Below the pieces are notes generated by a model. That model had not been told where the DNA came from, did no database searches, and worked only from the letters and a program-made list of their open reading frames with translations. Shown piece after piece: positions 7,832 through 16,837 of a stretch of DNA of 64,000 nucleotides. The stretch's first letter is position 1; each line of letters starts with the position of its first letter. Origin of the DNA: Amycolatopsis sp. NBC_01480 (GTDB lineage: Bacteria > Actinomycetota > Actinomycetes > Mycobacteriales > Pseudonocardiaceae); the NCBI RefSeq assembly GCF_036227205.1, contig NZ_CP109442.1, positions 7,688,001 to 7,752,000 on the forward strand, written 5' to 3'. A program made the translations under genes and the position numbers.

Positions 7832-10148
7832 AGCGGCCGTCGGCCTCCACCCCCGCGGTCAGCTTGCCGCCGAGGATGGCGACCCGGTGGGCCATGTTGT
7901 CGATGCCGCTGCCCGAGGGATCCTGCCGCAGGACCTTGGCCCCCGGCGGTCCCGAAGCCTCCGGGCGTCCGGTCACGCCGTCGTTGACGATGTCGAGGGC
8001 CACCCCGCCGCTGGTCCGCTCGACCGCGATCTCGCAGCTGTCCACGTTGCTGTGCCGCAGCACGTTCGTCACGCCCTCGCGCAGCACGACCGCCAGCACC
8101 GTGCGCACCGGCCCCGGCAGGTCCTCCTCGAGCATCTCGACCCGCACGCGGACGTCCGCCGCCGCGAGCACGGAGCGCGCCGAACGGGACTCGCTCTCCA
8201 GCGACAGCTCGCGGTTCCCGCTGGCCACCGAGCGCACGTCCGCCAGCGCCAGGCGGGTGAGCCCGAGCACCTCCTCCAGCTCCGCCCGGGCGCGGTCCTC
8301 GTCGACGGCCAGGACGCGCCTGGTGAGCTCGCTCTTGAGCGCGATCGCCGACAGCGTCATGCCGAGCAGGTCGTGCAGGTCGCGGGCGAACCGCAGCCGC
8401 TCCTCGGCGACGGCCATCCCGGCCAGCCGCCGCTGGGTGGAGTCGACCTCGGCGACCAGCCGGACCTGCCAGATCAGGCCGAACACCACGAGACTGGACA
8501 AGACCGCGCCGGTGCTGAAGAAGACGACCAGCCCGGGCGGGGTGCCGAGGCCGACCTGGATGGCGACGTAGGCGGCCGTGTTGAGCGCGAACACCGCCCA
8601 GCCGGCGACCGGGGGCAGGACCAGCAGGGCGCACCCGGCGACCAGCCCGGGCGCGGTGGCCCAGTTCTGCTGCAGCGGGATCGCGGGCAGGTAGACGAGG
8701 CAGGCCTGGACGGCCAGCACGCCGTAGCTCTGGGGCGAGCGCAGCTTCGTGGCCGGCCGGGTGAAGTAGGCCAGCTGGATCACCAGCAGCGCGGCGAGGT
8801 CCCCGACGGCGAGGGCGAGCTTCCAGAACTCGGTCGTCCCCGCGATCACCAGCACGACCGGCTGCGCGGCGAGCAGGCAGAACAAGGCGTTGAGCGTCGA
8901 GCGGAGGCCCGGCGCCCCGCTCGGCGGCGCGGACGGCAGCCCCTCGGCCAGCGCCGCCTCCGGGGGCGCGGCGAGCGGGAGGTCCAGGTGCAACCGGAAC
9001 CGGCCGTCCGGGCCGGGCCCCGCGGTGACCGCGCCGCCGAGCTCCCGCACCTCCTCGACGAGCGAGGCCATGCCGGCGCCGGGCGGCGGCCTCTCCTCCT
9101 GGGCGGCACCGTCGTTGACGATGTCGAGGGACACCCGGCCGTCTTCCTGGCGGACGGTGATTTCGCACTGTTCGACGTCGCTGTGGCGCAGGACGTCGGT
9201 GACTCCCTCGCGCAGCACCTTCGCCAGCGTGGTCCGCGTCCGCACCGGGAGGTCGCCCTGGTCGAGGTGGATCCGGACGGCGATGTCCGACGCGTTCAGC
9301 AGGGACTCGGCGGTGCGCGACTCCCGTTCGAGCGTCAGCTCGCGGTAGCCGTGGGCGACGGCCCGGACGTTCGACAGCGCGCGCTGCGCGATTTCGCTGA
9401 TCTCGCCGAGGGTGCCCTGGGCGCTTTCGGCGGACTTGCGGAGCTGCCGGTGGACGAGCTCGCCCTTGAGCGCGATCGCCGAGAGGCTCAGGCCGAGCAG
9501 GTCGTGCAGGTCCTTGGCGAAGGACAGCCGCTGCTCGGCGACGGCGCGGCGGGCCAGCTCGTCCCGGGCGCGGTACAGGTCCGCCACGGTCCGGGCCAGC
9601 CGGCTCAGCAGGTACACCACGAGCCCGTAATAGGGGATGTTCAGGCTGCTGTAGACGGTGTCGAGCACACTGGCGCCGGGCACGAAGGACATGATCACGA
9701 CGACACTCGCGACGCCGGCGCCGAAGACCGGCCAGGCGATCCGCGGCCGCAGGACCAGCAGGACGCTGCCCAGGAAGAAACTGATCTGGCCGATCCAGGC
9801 GTCCCCGAAAGTCAGGACCGGCACGTAGGCCAGCGCCGCCTGGCCGGCCAGCAGGAAATGGCTGGCCCTCGAGTCGAGCCTGCTCGTCTGCCTGCCGAAG
9901 TGCAGCACCTGGATCGCGACGAGCGCGAGAGCGCAGACCACCCCGTAGGCCGCCGCGACCGGCCCGATCGAGGACTCCAGCAGCGTGACGACGAGGTTGA
10001 GGGCGCCGCCGACGAACACGATCGCCACGATGGTCGTGGCCAGGCGCTGCGCCAGGCGAGGGCGCCGGTCGAAGGCGCGGGTGCCGGGTGGTGCCGGAGC
10101 CGAGCTCCGTTCCGTTGCGGAGGCGTCCGCCGAACCCCAGGAGATCAC
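7803..10148 (-). CDS. Tandem-fused double NarL-type histidine kinase
   Basis: The 781-residue protein (GTG at 10148, AAGGAAGG just upstream) consists of two complete kinase units in one chain. Each has four to six membrane segments, a HisKA_3 dimerisation domain (KDLHDLLGLSLSAIALK in the first, RDLHDLLGMTLSAIALK in the second) and an HATPase_c domain. The second ATPase has the normal N-box, REGVTNVLRHS. In the first the key Asn is Asp, REGVTDVLRHS, so it may bind ATP poorly. A covalent dimer in which one half catalyses and the other acts as regulatory or acceptor half is a reasonable model, but inferred. Likely targets are the paralogous NarL regulators at 4696 and 6974. The sensed signal is unknown; there is no large extracellular domain. 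Confidence 0.85.
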   Translation of the reverse strand: MISWGSADASATERSSAPAPPGTRAFDRRPRLAQRLATTIVAIVFVGGALNLVVTLLESSIGPVAAAYGVVCALALVAIQVLHFGRQTSRLDSRASHFLLAGQAALAYVPVLTFGDAWIGQISFFLGSVLLVLRPRIAWPVFGAGVASVVVIMSFVPGASVLDTVYSSLNIPYYGLVVYLLSRLARTVADLYRARDELARRAVAEQRLSFAKDLHDLLGLSLSAIALKGELVHRQLRKSAESAQGTLGEISEIAQRALSNVRAVAHGYRELTLERESRTAESLLNASDIAVRIHLDQGDLPVRTRTTLAKVLREGVTDVLRHSDVEQCEITVRQEDGRVSLDIVNDGAAQEERPPPGAGMASLVEEVRELGGAVTAGPGPDGRFRLHLDLPLAAPPEAALAEGLPSAPPSGAPGLRSTLNALFCLLAAQPVVLVIAGTTEFWKLALAVGDLAALLVIQLAYFTRPATKLRSPQSYGVLAVQACLVYLPAIPLQQNWATAPGLVAGCALLVLPPVAGWAVFALNTAAYVAIQVGLGTPPGLVVFFSTGAVLSSLVVFGLIWQVRLVAEVDSTQRRLAGMAVAEERLRFARDLHDLLGMTLSAIALKSELTRRVLAVDEDRARAELEEVLGLTRLALADVRSVASGNRELSLESESRSARSVLAAADVRVRVEMLEEDLPGPVRTVLAVVLREGVTNVLRHSNVDSCEIAVERTSGGVALDIVNDGVTGRPEASGPPGAKVLRQDPSGSGIDNMAHRVAILGGKLTAGVEADGRFRLRAEVPV

Positions 10149-10540
10149 GAAGCCTTCCTTCGGCGGGTCCACCGCCGCCGGGCGGACTCGTCGGGAGCCG
10201 GCCGGGCCCGACGGTAATGGTCGTGGGGCAGCATGAGCGTAGCTCACCCCCCGGTCCGCGCAGGCTGGTTCGGGCCGGTAGGGGTGGGGTGACCCCTACC
10301 GGCCCGGCGACCCGGCGCTGTCGGGCGGCCCGGGTCGGCGCCTCGGACTCAGCCGCTCCGTGCATCGTGACCGGCGGCGCTCAGCGAGGCCCGGCGCACC
10401 GGGGCGGTCAGCTCGAAGCCGAACCAGCCGGAATGTCTTGCAGCGCGCGAGGATCGTCGATCAGGCCGCCGGGCCGGAGGTGTGCGGCCGCCGCCCGCCG
10501 CACACGTCGGTTCGCGGCCCGCACGGTGGGCGCGGTCCGC
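10149..10540. other. Intergenic region with two inverted repeats
   Basis: This 392-base interval between the SARP gene and the kinase gene (both minus strand) holds no convincing gene. GGGCCGGTAGGGGT (10272-10285) and ACCCCTACCGGCCC (10292-10305) form a perfect 14-bp stem with a six-base loop. GTGTGCGGC (10480-10488) and GCCGCACAC (10497-10505) form a 9-bp stem 36 bases past the SARP stop and may terminate that transcript. The first hairpin lies 124 bases upstream of the kinase start and could be a terminator or a binding site. Confidence 0.5.
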
Positions 10541-11347
10541 TCAGTGGTGGCTGCCTTCGGTGATCAGCGCGCGGTGCAGGAGCTGGATCTCGTCGCAGGG
10601 CTCGACGCCGAGTTCGCCGGCCAGGCGGGAACGCAGGCCCCGGTAGACCGTCATCGCGTCGGAGCGCCTGCCGCTCCGGCCGAGCGCGCGCATCAGCTGC
10701 CCGTGCAGGGCTTCGTCGAGGGGGCTGTCCGTGGCCAGGCCGTGGAGCTCGCCGATGAGCTCCCGGTGGTGGCCGCCCGCGATCTCGGCCTCGATCCGCA
10801 GGTGGAGCACATTCCGCCGCAGTTCGGCGAGCTCGGTCCGGTAGGCCGAGAGGATCGGGCCGCAGTACAGGTTGGCCAGCGGCGCGCCCGACCACAGGTC
10901 GAGCGCGGCGCGGTAGCTGTCGGCGGCGCCGGCGTGGTCCCCGCGCGCCCGCCGGTCGTCGCCGACATGCTGCAGGACCCCGAAGTCGTGCACGTCCACC
11001 CAGGCGGGGTCGATCTGCAGGGCGTACCCGGACTGGCGCGTGATCAGCATTTCGTCCGGGTCCTTGGCGGGCTGCTTCGCGTCGAGGCAGCGGCGGAGGT
11101 GGTGGACGTAGGTGTGCAGGGTCGCGCGGACGGTCCGCGGCGGGTTGTCCGACCACAGCTCCCGGATCAGGGTGTCGATGTGCACCATCCGGCCAGGACG
11201 CATCAGCAGTACCGCGAGCAGCTGCAGCACCTTGGGCGTGCTGGGTGCGCGGTCGACGCCGTGGCGCCGGACCTCCAGCGGGCCGAGGACCCTGAACCGC
11301 ACGTCCTCGCCCGGGGTGCCCTCCGCTTCTCGTTGTCCGGAGCGCAT
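10541..11347 (-). CDS. SARP-family transcriptional activator
   Basis: The 268-residue protein starts at the ATG at 11347 behind AGGAGG. It has the two-domain SARP layout: an OmpR-like winged helix (FRVLGPLEVRRHG, ...LLAVLLMRPGRMVHIDTLIRELW, residues ~17-115) and a bacterial transcriptional activation domain (~120-265, VDVHDFGVLQHVGDD onward). SARPs of this short type switch on antibiotic clusters by binding direct repeats spaced in helical turns. Its own divergent upstream region contains such repeats (11488-11697). It is the best candidate for pathway-specific activator of the enediyne genes. Confidence 0.9.
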   Translation of the reverse strand: MRSGQREAEGTPGEDVRFRVLGPLEVRRHGVDRAPSTPKVLQLLAVLLMRPGRMVHIDTLIRELWSDNPPRTVRATLHTYVHHLRRCLDAKQPAKDPDEMLITRQSGYALQIDPAWVDVHDFGVLQHVGDDRRARGDHAGAADSYRAALDLWSGAPLANLYCGPILSAYRTELAELRRNVLHLRIEAEIAGGHHRELIGELHGLATDSPLDEALHGQLMRALGRSGRRSDAMTVYRGLRSRLAGELGVEPCDEIQLLHRALITEGSHH

Positions 11348-11836
11348 TCCTGGCCTCCTGCATCGTGAATGTCCTGACGATCCCCAGCGCACGCCTCGCC
11401 GATCGGGTGGAAGCCGAACTCCGGGCTTCTCCTCGAATGTGACAGAGCGCCGTGTCCGCGGCCAGTGAGCAGCCCACCGGACCCGCCGTGCGTTCGCCCC
11501 CGGCCCGGGTGCGTTCCGCAGGGAAGGCGAGTGCCGTTCGCCCGGCCGCCCCTCCGGCGCGGCCGGTCACCGGGGCTGTGCCGGGGTCCCCGGAACGGAC
11601 CAGGCGGGAGTGCGGCGGGGACACCCCCGCTCACGCAGGCGGGCGGGCCGCACCCCGGCGCGGTGCGTTCCGCACGGGCGGGGGATGCGTTCCGCACGGC
11701 CCGCCCCGGACCTGCGCACGGGCGGCCCCGGGCACGCTCCGGATTCCTCAATCGCTCGTCCATCGCCCCACAAGGAGTGGCGTCTTCCCTGGCACCACGA
11801 CACCTGCCCTCTGCGGAATCCGAGGTTCAACTGATC
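11348..11836. promoter_or_regulatory. Divergent SARP/AraC promoter region with direct-repeat operator array
   Basis: This 489-base stretch has no supported gene. It carries a 13-mer direct-repeat series: GTGCGTTCGCCCC (11488), GTGCGTTCCGCAG (11509), GTGCCGTTCGCCC (11531), then GTGCGTTCCGCAC (11663) and ATGCGTTCCGCAC (11685). Distances are 21, 22 and 22 bases, two helical turns. The core is itself an inverted repeat, GTGCG-TTC-CGCAC. This fits binding by the SARP or the AraC protein encoded on either side. Similar arrays lie at 6194-6249 and 781-836. Confidence 0.65.
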
Positions 11837-12739
11837 ATGGTGCGCTCCCTTGTGGCTGTCGGCAACGACAGCGATTTCGACGGCCTGGCCCGCGAACCGG
11901 CGATCGAGCGGGTGGCGAAACCGGTCCGGCCCGCGGTGCTGCAGGCGATTTCTTCGATCCAGCAGCGGTATTTCGAGCCGATCACGCTCGCCGACCTCTC
12001 GTCGGAGGTTTTCGTCAGCCGGTTCCACTTCTCGCGGATCTTCGCCGAGGCGACCGGGGTGACCCCCGGCCGGTTCCTCACCGCCGTGCGCCTGTTCGAG
12101 GCGAAACGGCTGCTGCTGACGACGTCGCTGAACGTGTCCGACATCGTGTGCAGCGTCGGCTACAGCAGCGTCGGCACGTTCACGAGCCGGTTCTCCCGGG
12201 CGGTCGGGATGACCCCGACCGAGTACCGGGACCCCCGGGTCGCCGAGCTGCTGGTGGCGGTTTCGCCGACGTTCCAACGGCTTCCGCCGCTGCGGACGCT
12301 GCCGGGGGCCGGCCGAGACGGCGTCCCGCCGGACCGCGGTGCGGGCACGCTTTCGCTGCGGCTGGACCTGCCGCGCGGCTCGGGGCCCGCGGACACCCTG
12401 GTCGGCTTGTTCCCCGACGCGGTGCCCCAGCGCGGCCCGGTCGCCTTCGGCGGGGCGGCCGGCCTGGGCTCGGGCGAGCTGGTCATCGAGGGCGCGCCGG
12501 CCGGGCGGTGGACGGCGATCGCGTTCGCCCAGCACCGGACCGGACCGGGCGATACCTGGCTCTCCATCGGGTATTCCGCCGTGCACGTGCCGCCGCACGG
12601 CCGGTCCGCCGCCCGGGTGGCGTTGCGCGCACCGGCCCCGACCGACACGCCGATCGCGATCACGCTGGCGGCGACGCGGCCGCCGTTCACCCAGCGCATG
12701 CCCGTCGCGCGCGTGCCGTATCCGCGCGCGGCCGCCTGA
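11837..12739 (+). CDS. AraC-family regulator with N-terminal HTH (paralogue 2)
   Basis: I place the start at the ATG at 11837, giving 300 residues. The HTH pair occupies residues ~35-140 (VFVSRFHFSRIFAEATGVTPGRF and VGYSSVGTFTSRFS). A C-terminal domain of unknown function follows. It is the same unusual N-terminal-HTH architecture as 5373-6119, and the two share most of the HTH residues. It is the first gene of the plus-strand enediyne block, 30 bases before a DUF1702 gene, and is probably cotranscribed with it. Control by the repeats upstream is inferred. Confidence 0.85.
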   Translation: MVRSLVAVGNDSDFDGLAREPAIERVAKPVRPAVLQAISSIQQRYFEPITLADLSSEVFVSRFHFSRIFAEATGVTPGRFLTAVRLFEAKRLLLTTSLNVSDIVCSVGYSSVGTFTSRFSRAVGMTPTEYRDPRVAELLVAVSPTFQRLPPLRTLPGAGRDGVPPDRGAGTLSLRLDLPRGSGPADTLVGLFPDAVPQRGPVAFGGAAGLGSGELVIEGAPAGRWTAIAFAQHRTGPGDTWLSIGYSAVHVPPHGRSAARVALRAPAPTDTPIAITLAATRPPFTQRMPVARVPYPRAAA

Positions 12740-12769
12740 TCCCCCCGACGAGAAAGGACGGCCTCGACG

Positions 12770-13768
12770 ATGTCCACCCTGATCGGCGTGCTGCGCAAGC
12801 GATTCCTCTCGCCCACCTTCGCCGCGGTCGGTTTCGCCGGACGCGGCTTCCCGGTCGCCCGCACCGACGCGACGGCCCGGTTGGAGGCGGTGCCCCAAGC
12901 GGTCGTCTGCGGTTTCGAATGGGCCGTCGAAGGGGCTTCGCTGTGGGAGGTCGAGCGCCGCCTCGCCCTGATCGAACCGGAGCAGCGCGGCTTCGCCTAC
13001 GAAGGCGCGACGATGGCTTTCACCATCCTCGACTCCATGCCCGGCGGCGGTCGCGACCGTACCCGTGAGCTGCTCGAAGGGCCGGCCCGCCCGCACATCT
13101 TCCTGACCTACATCGGGATCGGCTTCGCCATGGCGCGGCTTCCGCGGCCGCTGTGGAAGAACGTCCTGCCCGAGCTCTCCGGGGTGCCCTACCACCCGGT
13201 GATGAGCTGGCTCGCCGTCGACGGCTACGGCTTCGACCGCGCGTACTTCGACACCCGGCGGTGGGTCGGCGAGCAGGCCGAACCCGAGCCGTACCCGTGG
13301 GCCGGGTGCCCGGAGTACTTCGGCCGCGCGTTCGACCAGGGCGTCGGGCGGGCGCTGTGGTTCATCCACGGCGGCCGGCCCGCGGCCGTGGCCGAGGCGG
13401 TCGGCCGGTTCGCCGGGCGCCGGCGGCCGGACCTGTGGAGCGGGGTCGGGCTCGCCGCGACGTTCGCCGGCGGGGCCGGCCGGGCCGATCTCGGGCAGCT
13501 GCCGCGGGCGGCCGGGGAACACTACGACGAACTCGCCCTGGGGGTGGTGTTCGCGGTCAAGGCCCGGACCTACGCCGGGCATGTGCCCGCCCACACCCGG
13601 CTCGCCGCCGAGGTGCTCACCGGGCGTTCGGTGCCGGCGCTGCAGGAGGTCTCCGACCGGGCCGAGGCGCGAGGCGAGGACGAGGGCGGCCCGCTGCCGC
13701 GCTACGAGCTCTGGCGCGAGGGGATCCGGGCGGAATTCCGGCCCGCCGCGCGCCGGGCCGCAGGCTGA
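12770..13768 (+). CDS. DUF1702 enediyne-cassette protein (copy 1)
   Basis: The 332-residue soluble protein belongs to the DUF1702 family, which is found almost exclusively in enediyne clusters (one of the conserved Unb/E2-E3 type cassette proteins; which label applies I cannot decide by eye). Shared marks with the next gene are RGFAYEGA, MARLPR, DGYGF..AYF and the stretch FDQGVGRALWF. The biochemical role is not established; the family is needed for enediyne core maturation after the PKS step. Position between the AraC gene and a second DUF1702 gene, all on the plus strand, agrees with that. Confidence 0.85.
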   Translation: MSTLIGVLRKRFLSPTFAAVGFAGRGFPVARTDATARLEAVPQAVVCGFEWAVEGASLWEVERRLALIEPEQRGFAYEGATMAFTILDSMPGGGRDRTRELLEGPARPHIFLTYIGIGFAMARLPRPLWKNVLPELSGVPYHPVMSWLAVDGYGFDRAYFDTRRWVGEQAEPEPYPWAGCPEYFGRAFDQGVGRALWFIHGGRPAAVAEAVGRFAGRRRPDLWSGVGLAATFAGGAGRADLGQLPRAAGEHYDELALGVVFAVKARTYAGHVPAHTRLAAEVLTGRSVPALQEVSDRAEARGEDEGGPLPRYELWREGIRAEFRPAARRAAG

Positions 13769-13879
13769 TTTCGCCGTTCCGCCGCCGGCGGCAAACGTGG
13801 AGTAGACCGCGGCCCGCGCCACCTGTGATCGTGGAACGGACCTCGAAAAACAAATGGCAACCCGTGAGGGGGAAGTGCG

Positions 13880-14863
13880 TTGGGCGACGGTTGGCGCGGG
13901 TTGAGGCGCCGGATACTCACCCCTGATGATTCCGAGACTTCGCTGGAAAAACGTGGGTTCCACGTGAAGAGCCCGCAGTCCCGGGAGTTGCTGGAAACAG
14001 TGGGAAAGAAATTCTTGCTCGGTTATGCGCACGCTATGGAGGCGCGCACCCCCGAACAGTGCGAGGAGTGGCTGGGGCGCATTCCGGTGCAGTTCCGAGG
14101 GTTCGCGTACGAGGGCGCGGGAATGGGCTACGCGATGCTCGACGGCCTGCCTTTCGGCGGACGCGAGCACGTCGGCGGCTTCCTGGCCCGTCCCGGTGGC
14201 GAACTGCAGCAGTACATCGTCCTGGTCGGCGCCGGCTGGGCAATGGCGCGCCTGCCGCGCTTCGCCTGGCCTGCCGCGGACCGGTTCGACCCGCTGCTGC
14301 GCTGGCTGGTGCTCGACGGCTACGGCTTCCACCAGGCGTACTTCAAGACCGGGAAGTACGTCCGGCAGCAGTACCGGGAGCCGGGCTTCCCGTGGCCGTC
14401 GCGCAGGCACGGCGATTACGCGCTGCGGGCGATCGACCAGGGCATCGGCCGCGCGCTGTGGTTCGTCTGCGGCACCGACGTCGGACTGGTGACCAGGACG
14501 GTCGCCGGCTTCGACCCGGCCCGCCACGGTGACCTCTACGCCGGGATCGGCCTGGCGGCGACGTATGCCTGCGGGGCGAGCGAGGAGGAACTGGGCGAAC
14601 TCGCCCGGCGTGCGGGCGAGCACCGCGGGCAACTGGCCCAGGGCAGCGCTTTCGCGGCCGACGCCCGGGTTCGCGCCGGCCTGCTGCTGCCCGAGACCGA
14701 CGTCGCCACCCGCGCGCTGTGCGGCCTGTCCGCCGAACGCGCGGCGGCGATCACCCGGGAGGTGCGCCCGGCCGTGTCCGCCGACGGCGAGCTCCCGGCA
14801 TTCGAAGTCTGGCGGCAGCGGATCGCCGGCGCGGTGCTGACCCACGGAGGTGCGAACACATGA
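13880..14863 (+). CDS. DUF1702 enediyne-cassette protein (copy 2)
   Basis: The 327-residue protein starts at a TTG (13880) with GAGGGGGAA five bases upstream. It is a paralogue of the preceding gene and shares RGFAYEGAGMGYAMLDGLPFGG, MARLPR, LDGYGFHQAYF and AIDQGIGRALWF with it or with the family. It contains no membrane segment or recognised catalytic motif. Two adjacent DUF1702 genes followed by unbV and unbU is the conserved order of enediyne cassettes. Its stop overlaps the unbV start as ATGA, so the two proteins are probably made in fixed ratio. Confidence 0.85.
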   Translation: MGDGWRGLRRRILTPDDSETSLEKRGFHVKSPQSRELLETVGKKFLLGYAHAMEARTPEQCEEWLGRIPVQFRGFAYEGAGMGYAMLDGLPFGGREHVGGFLARPGGELQQYIVLVGAGWAMARLPRFAWPAADRFDPLLRWLVLDGYGFHQAYFKTGKYVRQQYREPGFPWPSRRHGDYALRAIDQGIGRALWFVCGTDVGLVTRTVAGFDPARHGDLYAGIGLAATYACGASEEELGELARRAGEHRGQLAQGSAFAADARVRAGLLLPETDVATRALCGLSAERAAAITREVRPAVSADGELPAFEVWRQRIAGAVLTHGGANT

Positions 14864-16833
14864 GCAGGACCTCACACCGGCTGCGCCGGCAGCTGGCGGG
14901 CATAGTGGCGATCGCGCTGATGCTGACGCTGTTCTTCGTCGCCCGGCTGCCGGGCGTCTCGGCCGCCGAACAGGACCGGATGGCGGACCGGTTCCGCTTC
15001 ACGCCGATGACGATCGCGCTCCCCGCGGCGGCGAAGTCGCAGTACGTCCGGACGCTGAACAAGCAGTACCAGCACATCTCCGCCTGGATGTCGTCGACCG
15101 GTGCCGCGATCGCGATGAACGACCTCGACGGCGACGGGAAGGCGAACGACCTCTGCCTGGTGGACCCGCGCAGCGACCAGGTCGTCGTGACTCCCACGCC
15201 GGGACCGGGCGACCATCGCTACCCGCCGTTCGCGCTCGACCCGGCGCCGCTGCCGACGTGGGACTACATGGCCCCGATGGGCTGCGTCCCCGGCGACTTC
15301 AACGAGGACGGCCGGATGGACATCCTGGTCTACTACTGGGGCCGCACGCCGGTCGTGTTCCTGCAGAAGGCCGGCGCCACCGGGCTCTCGCCCGCGGCCT
15401 ACGAGCCGGTCGAGCTGGTGCCGGGGAACAAGCGCGGCCCGGACGGCAAGTACAACGGTCCACTGTGGAACAGCAACGCCGCGACCATCGGCGACTTCGA
15501 CGGGGACGGGCACGTGGACGTCTTCATCGGCAACTACTTCCCGGACAGCAAGGTGCTCGACCCGAACGCCGACGGCGGCATCACGATGAACCAGTCGATG
15601 TCGCACGCGACGAACGGCGGCGGCAAGTACCTCTACCGCTGGACCGGCGCCACCGCGGGGACGAAGCCGACCGTGTCGTTCGCGGACGCTTCGAACGCCA
15701 TTCCCGAGGGCGACCGCACCGGGTGGTCGCTGGGCGCCAGCGCCACCGACATCGACGCCGACGGCCTGCCCGAGCTCTACATCGCCAACGACTTCGGGCA
15801 CGACCACCTGCTCTACAACAAGTCCCGGCCGGGCCACCTGGAATTCGGCGAGGTCACCGGGGTCCGCGGGCCGTCCGAGCCGAAGTCCAAAGTGCTCGGC
15901 AACGACTCGTTCAAGGGCATGGGCGTGGACTTCGGGGACTTCAACCACGACGGGCTCTACGACCTGTTCGTCAGCAACATCACGACCTCGTGGGGCGTCG
16001 AGGAGTCGAACCTCCAGTTCGTGAACACCGCGAAGGACATCGCGGACCTGCGCGGCCGGCTGCGGCAGGGCGTGGCCCCGTTCCACGACGAGAGCGGGGA
16101 CACGGGGACGGCGTGGTCGGGCTGGGGCTGGGACCCGAAGATCGAGGACTTCGACAACAGCGGTGACGTCCAGATCGCCCAGGCGACCGGGTTCATCAAA
16201 GGCCAGGTCAACCGGTGGCCCCAGCTGCAGGAGCTGGCGGTGGCCAACGACGGCGTGACGTCGAACCCGTTCTGGTGGCCCAACGCCCAGCCCGGGGACG
16301 ACCTCGCCGGCGACCAGGCGCTGCACTTCTTCGTGAAGCGCTCGGACGGCACCTACGTCGACCTCGCGCCGAAGCTCGGCCTGGCCGTCCCGGTGCCCAC
16401 CCGCGGCATCGGCGTCGGGGACGCGGACGGCGACGGCCTGCCCGAGTTCGCCGTCGCGCGGCAGTGGGCGGAGCCGGTCTTCTACCACAACGACAGTCCC
16501 AAGACCGGCAAGTTCCTGCAGCTGAAGCTGACCACCGACGCCCCCGTGGCGCCCGGCCCGCTGCCCTCGGCCGGCTCGCCGGCGATCGGCGCCGAGGCCA
16601 CCGTCACCACGGCGGACGGCAAGAAGTACCTGGGCCGGGTCGACGGCAGCAGCGGCCACTCCGGCCGCCGCAGCTTCGACGTGCAGATCGGGCTCGGCCC
16701 GGACGTCGCCGGCCCGCTCGCGGTGCACCTGCAATGGCGGGACCGCACCGGGCAGCTGCGCAGCCAGGACTTGAAGCTCGCGCCGGGCTGCCACGCGTTC
16801 CGGCTCGGTTCCCAGGCGAAGGAAGAGATGTGA
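14860..16833 (+). CDS. unbV: UnbV-like FG-GAP/ASPIC repeat protein of enediyne cassette
   Basis: The 657-residue protein begins with a signal-type hydrophobic segment (IVAIALMLTLFFVARLPGVSAA), so it is probably exported or anchored outside the membrane. The body has repeated calcium-binding-like FG-GAP/VCBS motifs (DLDGDGKAND, DFNEDGRMDI, DFDGDGHVDV, DIDADGLPEL, DFNHDGLYDL, DADGDGLPEF), a beta-propeller. The last ~100 residues match the ASPIC/UnbV C-terminal module. UnbV proteins are conserved in enediyne clusters; their precise role is not known. It overlaps the DUF1702 gene upstream and is four bases from unbU, so the three are one translational unit. Confidence 0.9.
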   Translation: MSRTSHRLRRQLAGIVAIALMLTLFFVARLPGVSAAEQDRMADRFRFTPMTIALPAAAKSQYVRTLNKQYQHISAWMSSTGAAIAMNDLDGDGKANDLCLVDPRSDQVVVTPTPGPGDHRYPPFALDPAPLPTWDYMAPMGCVPGDFNEDGRMDILVYYWGRTPVVFLQKAGATGLSPAAYEPVELVPGNKRGPDGKYNGPLWNSNAATIGDFDGDGHVDVFIGNYFPDSKVLDPNADGGITMNQSMSHATNGGGKYLYRWTGATAGTKPTVSFADASNAIPEGDRTGWSLGASATDIDADGLPELYIANDFGHDHLLYNKSRPGHLEFGEVTGVRGPSEPKSKVLGNDSFKGMGVDFGDFNHDGLYDLFVSNITTSWGVEESNLQFVNTAKDIADLRGRLRQGVAPFHDESGDTGTAWSGWGWDPKIEDFDNSGDVQIAQATGFIKGQVNRWPQLQELAVANDGVTSNPFWWPNAQPGDDLAGDQALHFFVKRSDGTYVDLAPKLGLAVPVPTRGIGVGDADGDGLPEFAVARQWAEPVFYHNDSPKTGKFLQLKLTTDAPVAPGPLPSAGSPAIGAEATVTTADGKKYLGRVDGSSGHSGRRSFDVQIGLGPDVAGPLAVHLQWRDRTGQLRSQDLKLAPGCHAFRLGSQAKEEM

Positions 16834-16837
16834 GGTC

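Noticed and set aside
10272-10305. Riboswitch upstream of the kinase gene
   Set aside because: Only one simple 14-bp hairpin is visible, with no conserved aptamer elements; it is better described as a terminator or binding site.
11567-14875. A 1102-codon minus-strand frame across the AraC and DUF1702 genes
   Set aside because: No family pattern; the plus-strand frames carry conserved AraC and DUF1702 motifs with ribosome sites.
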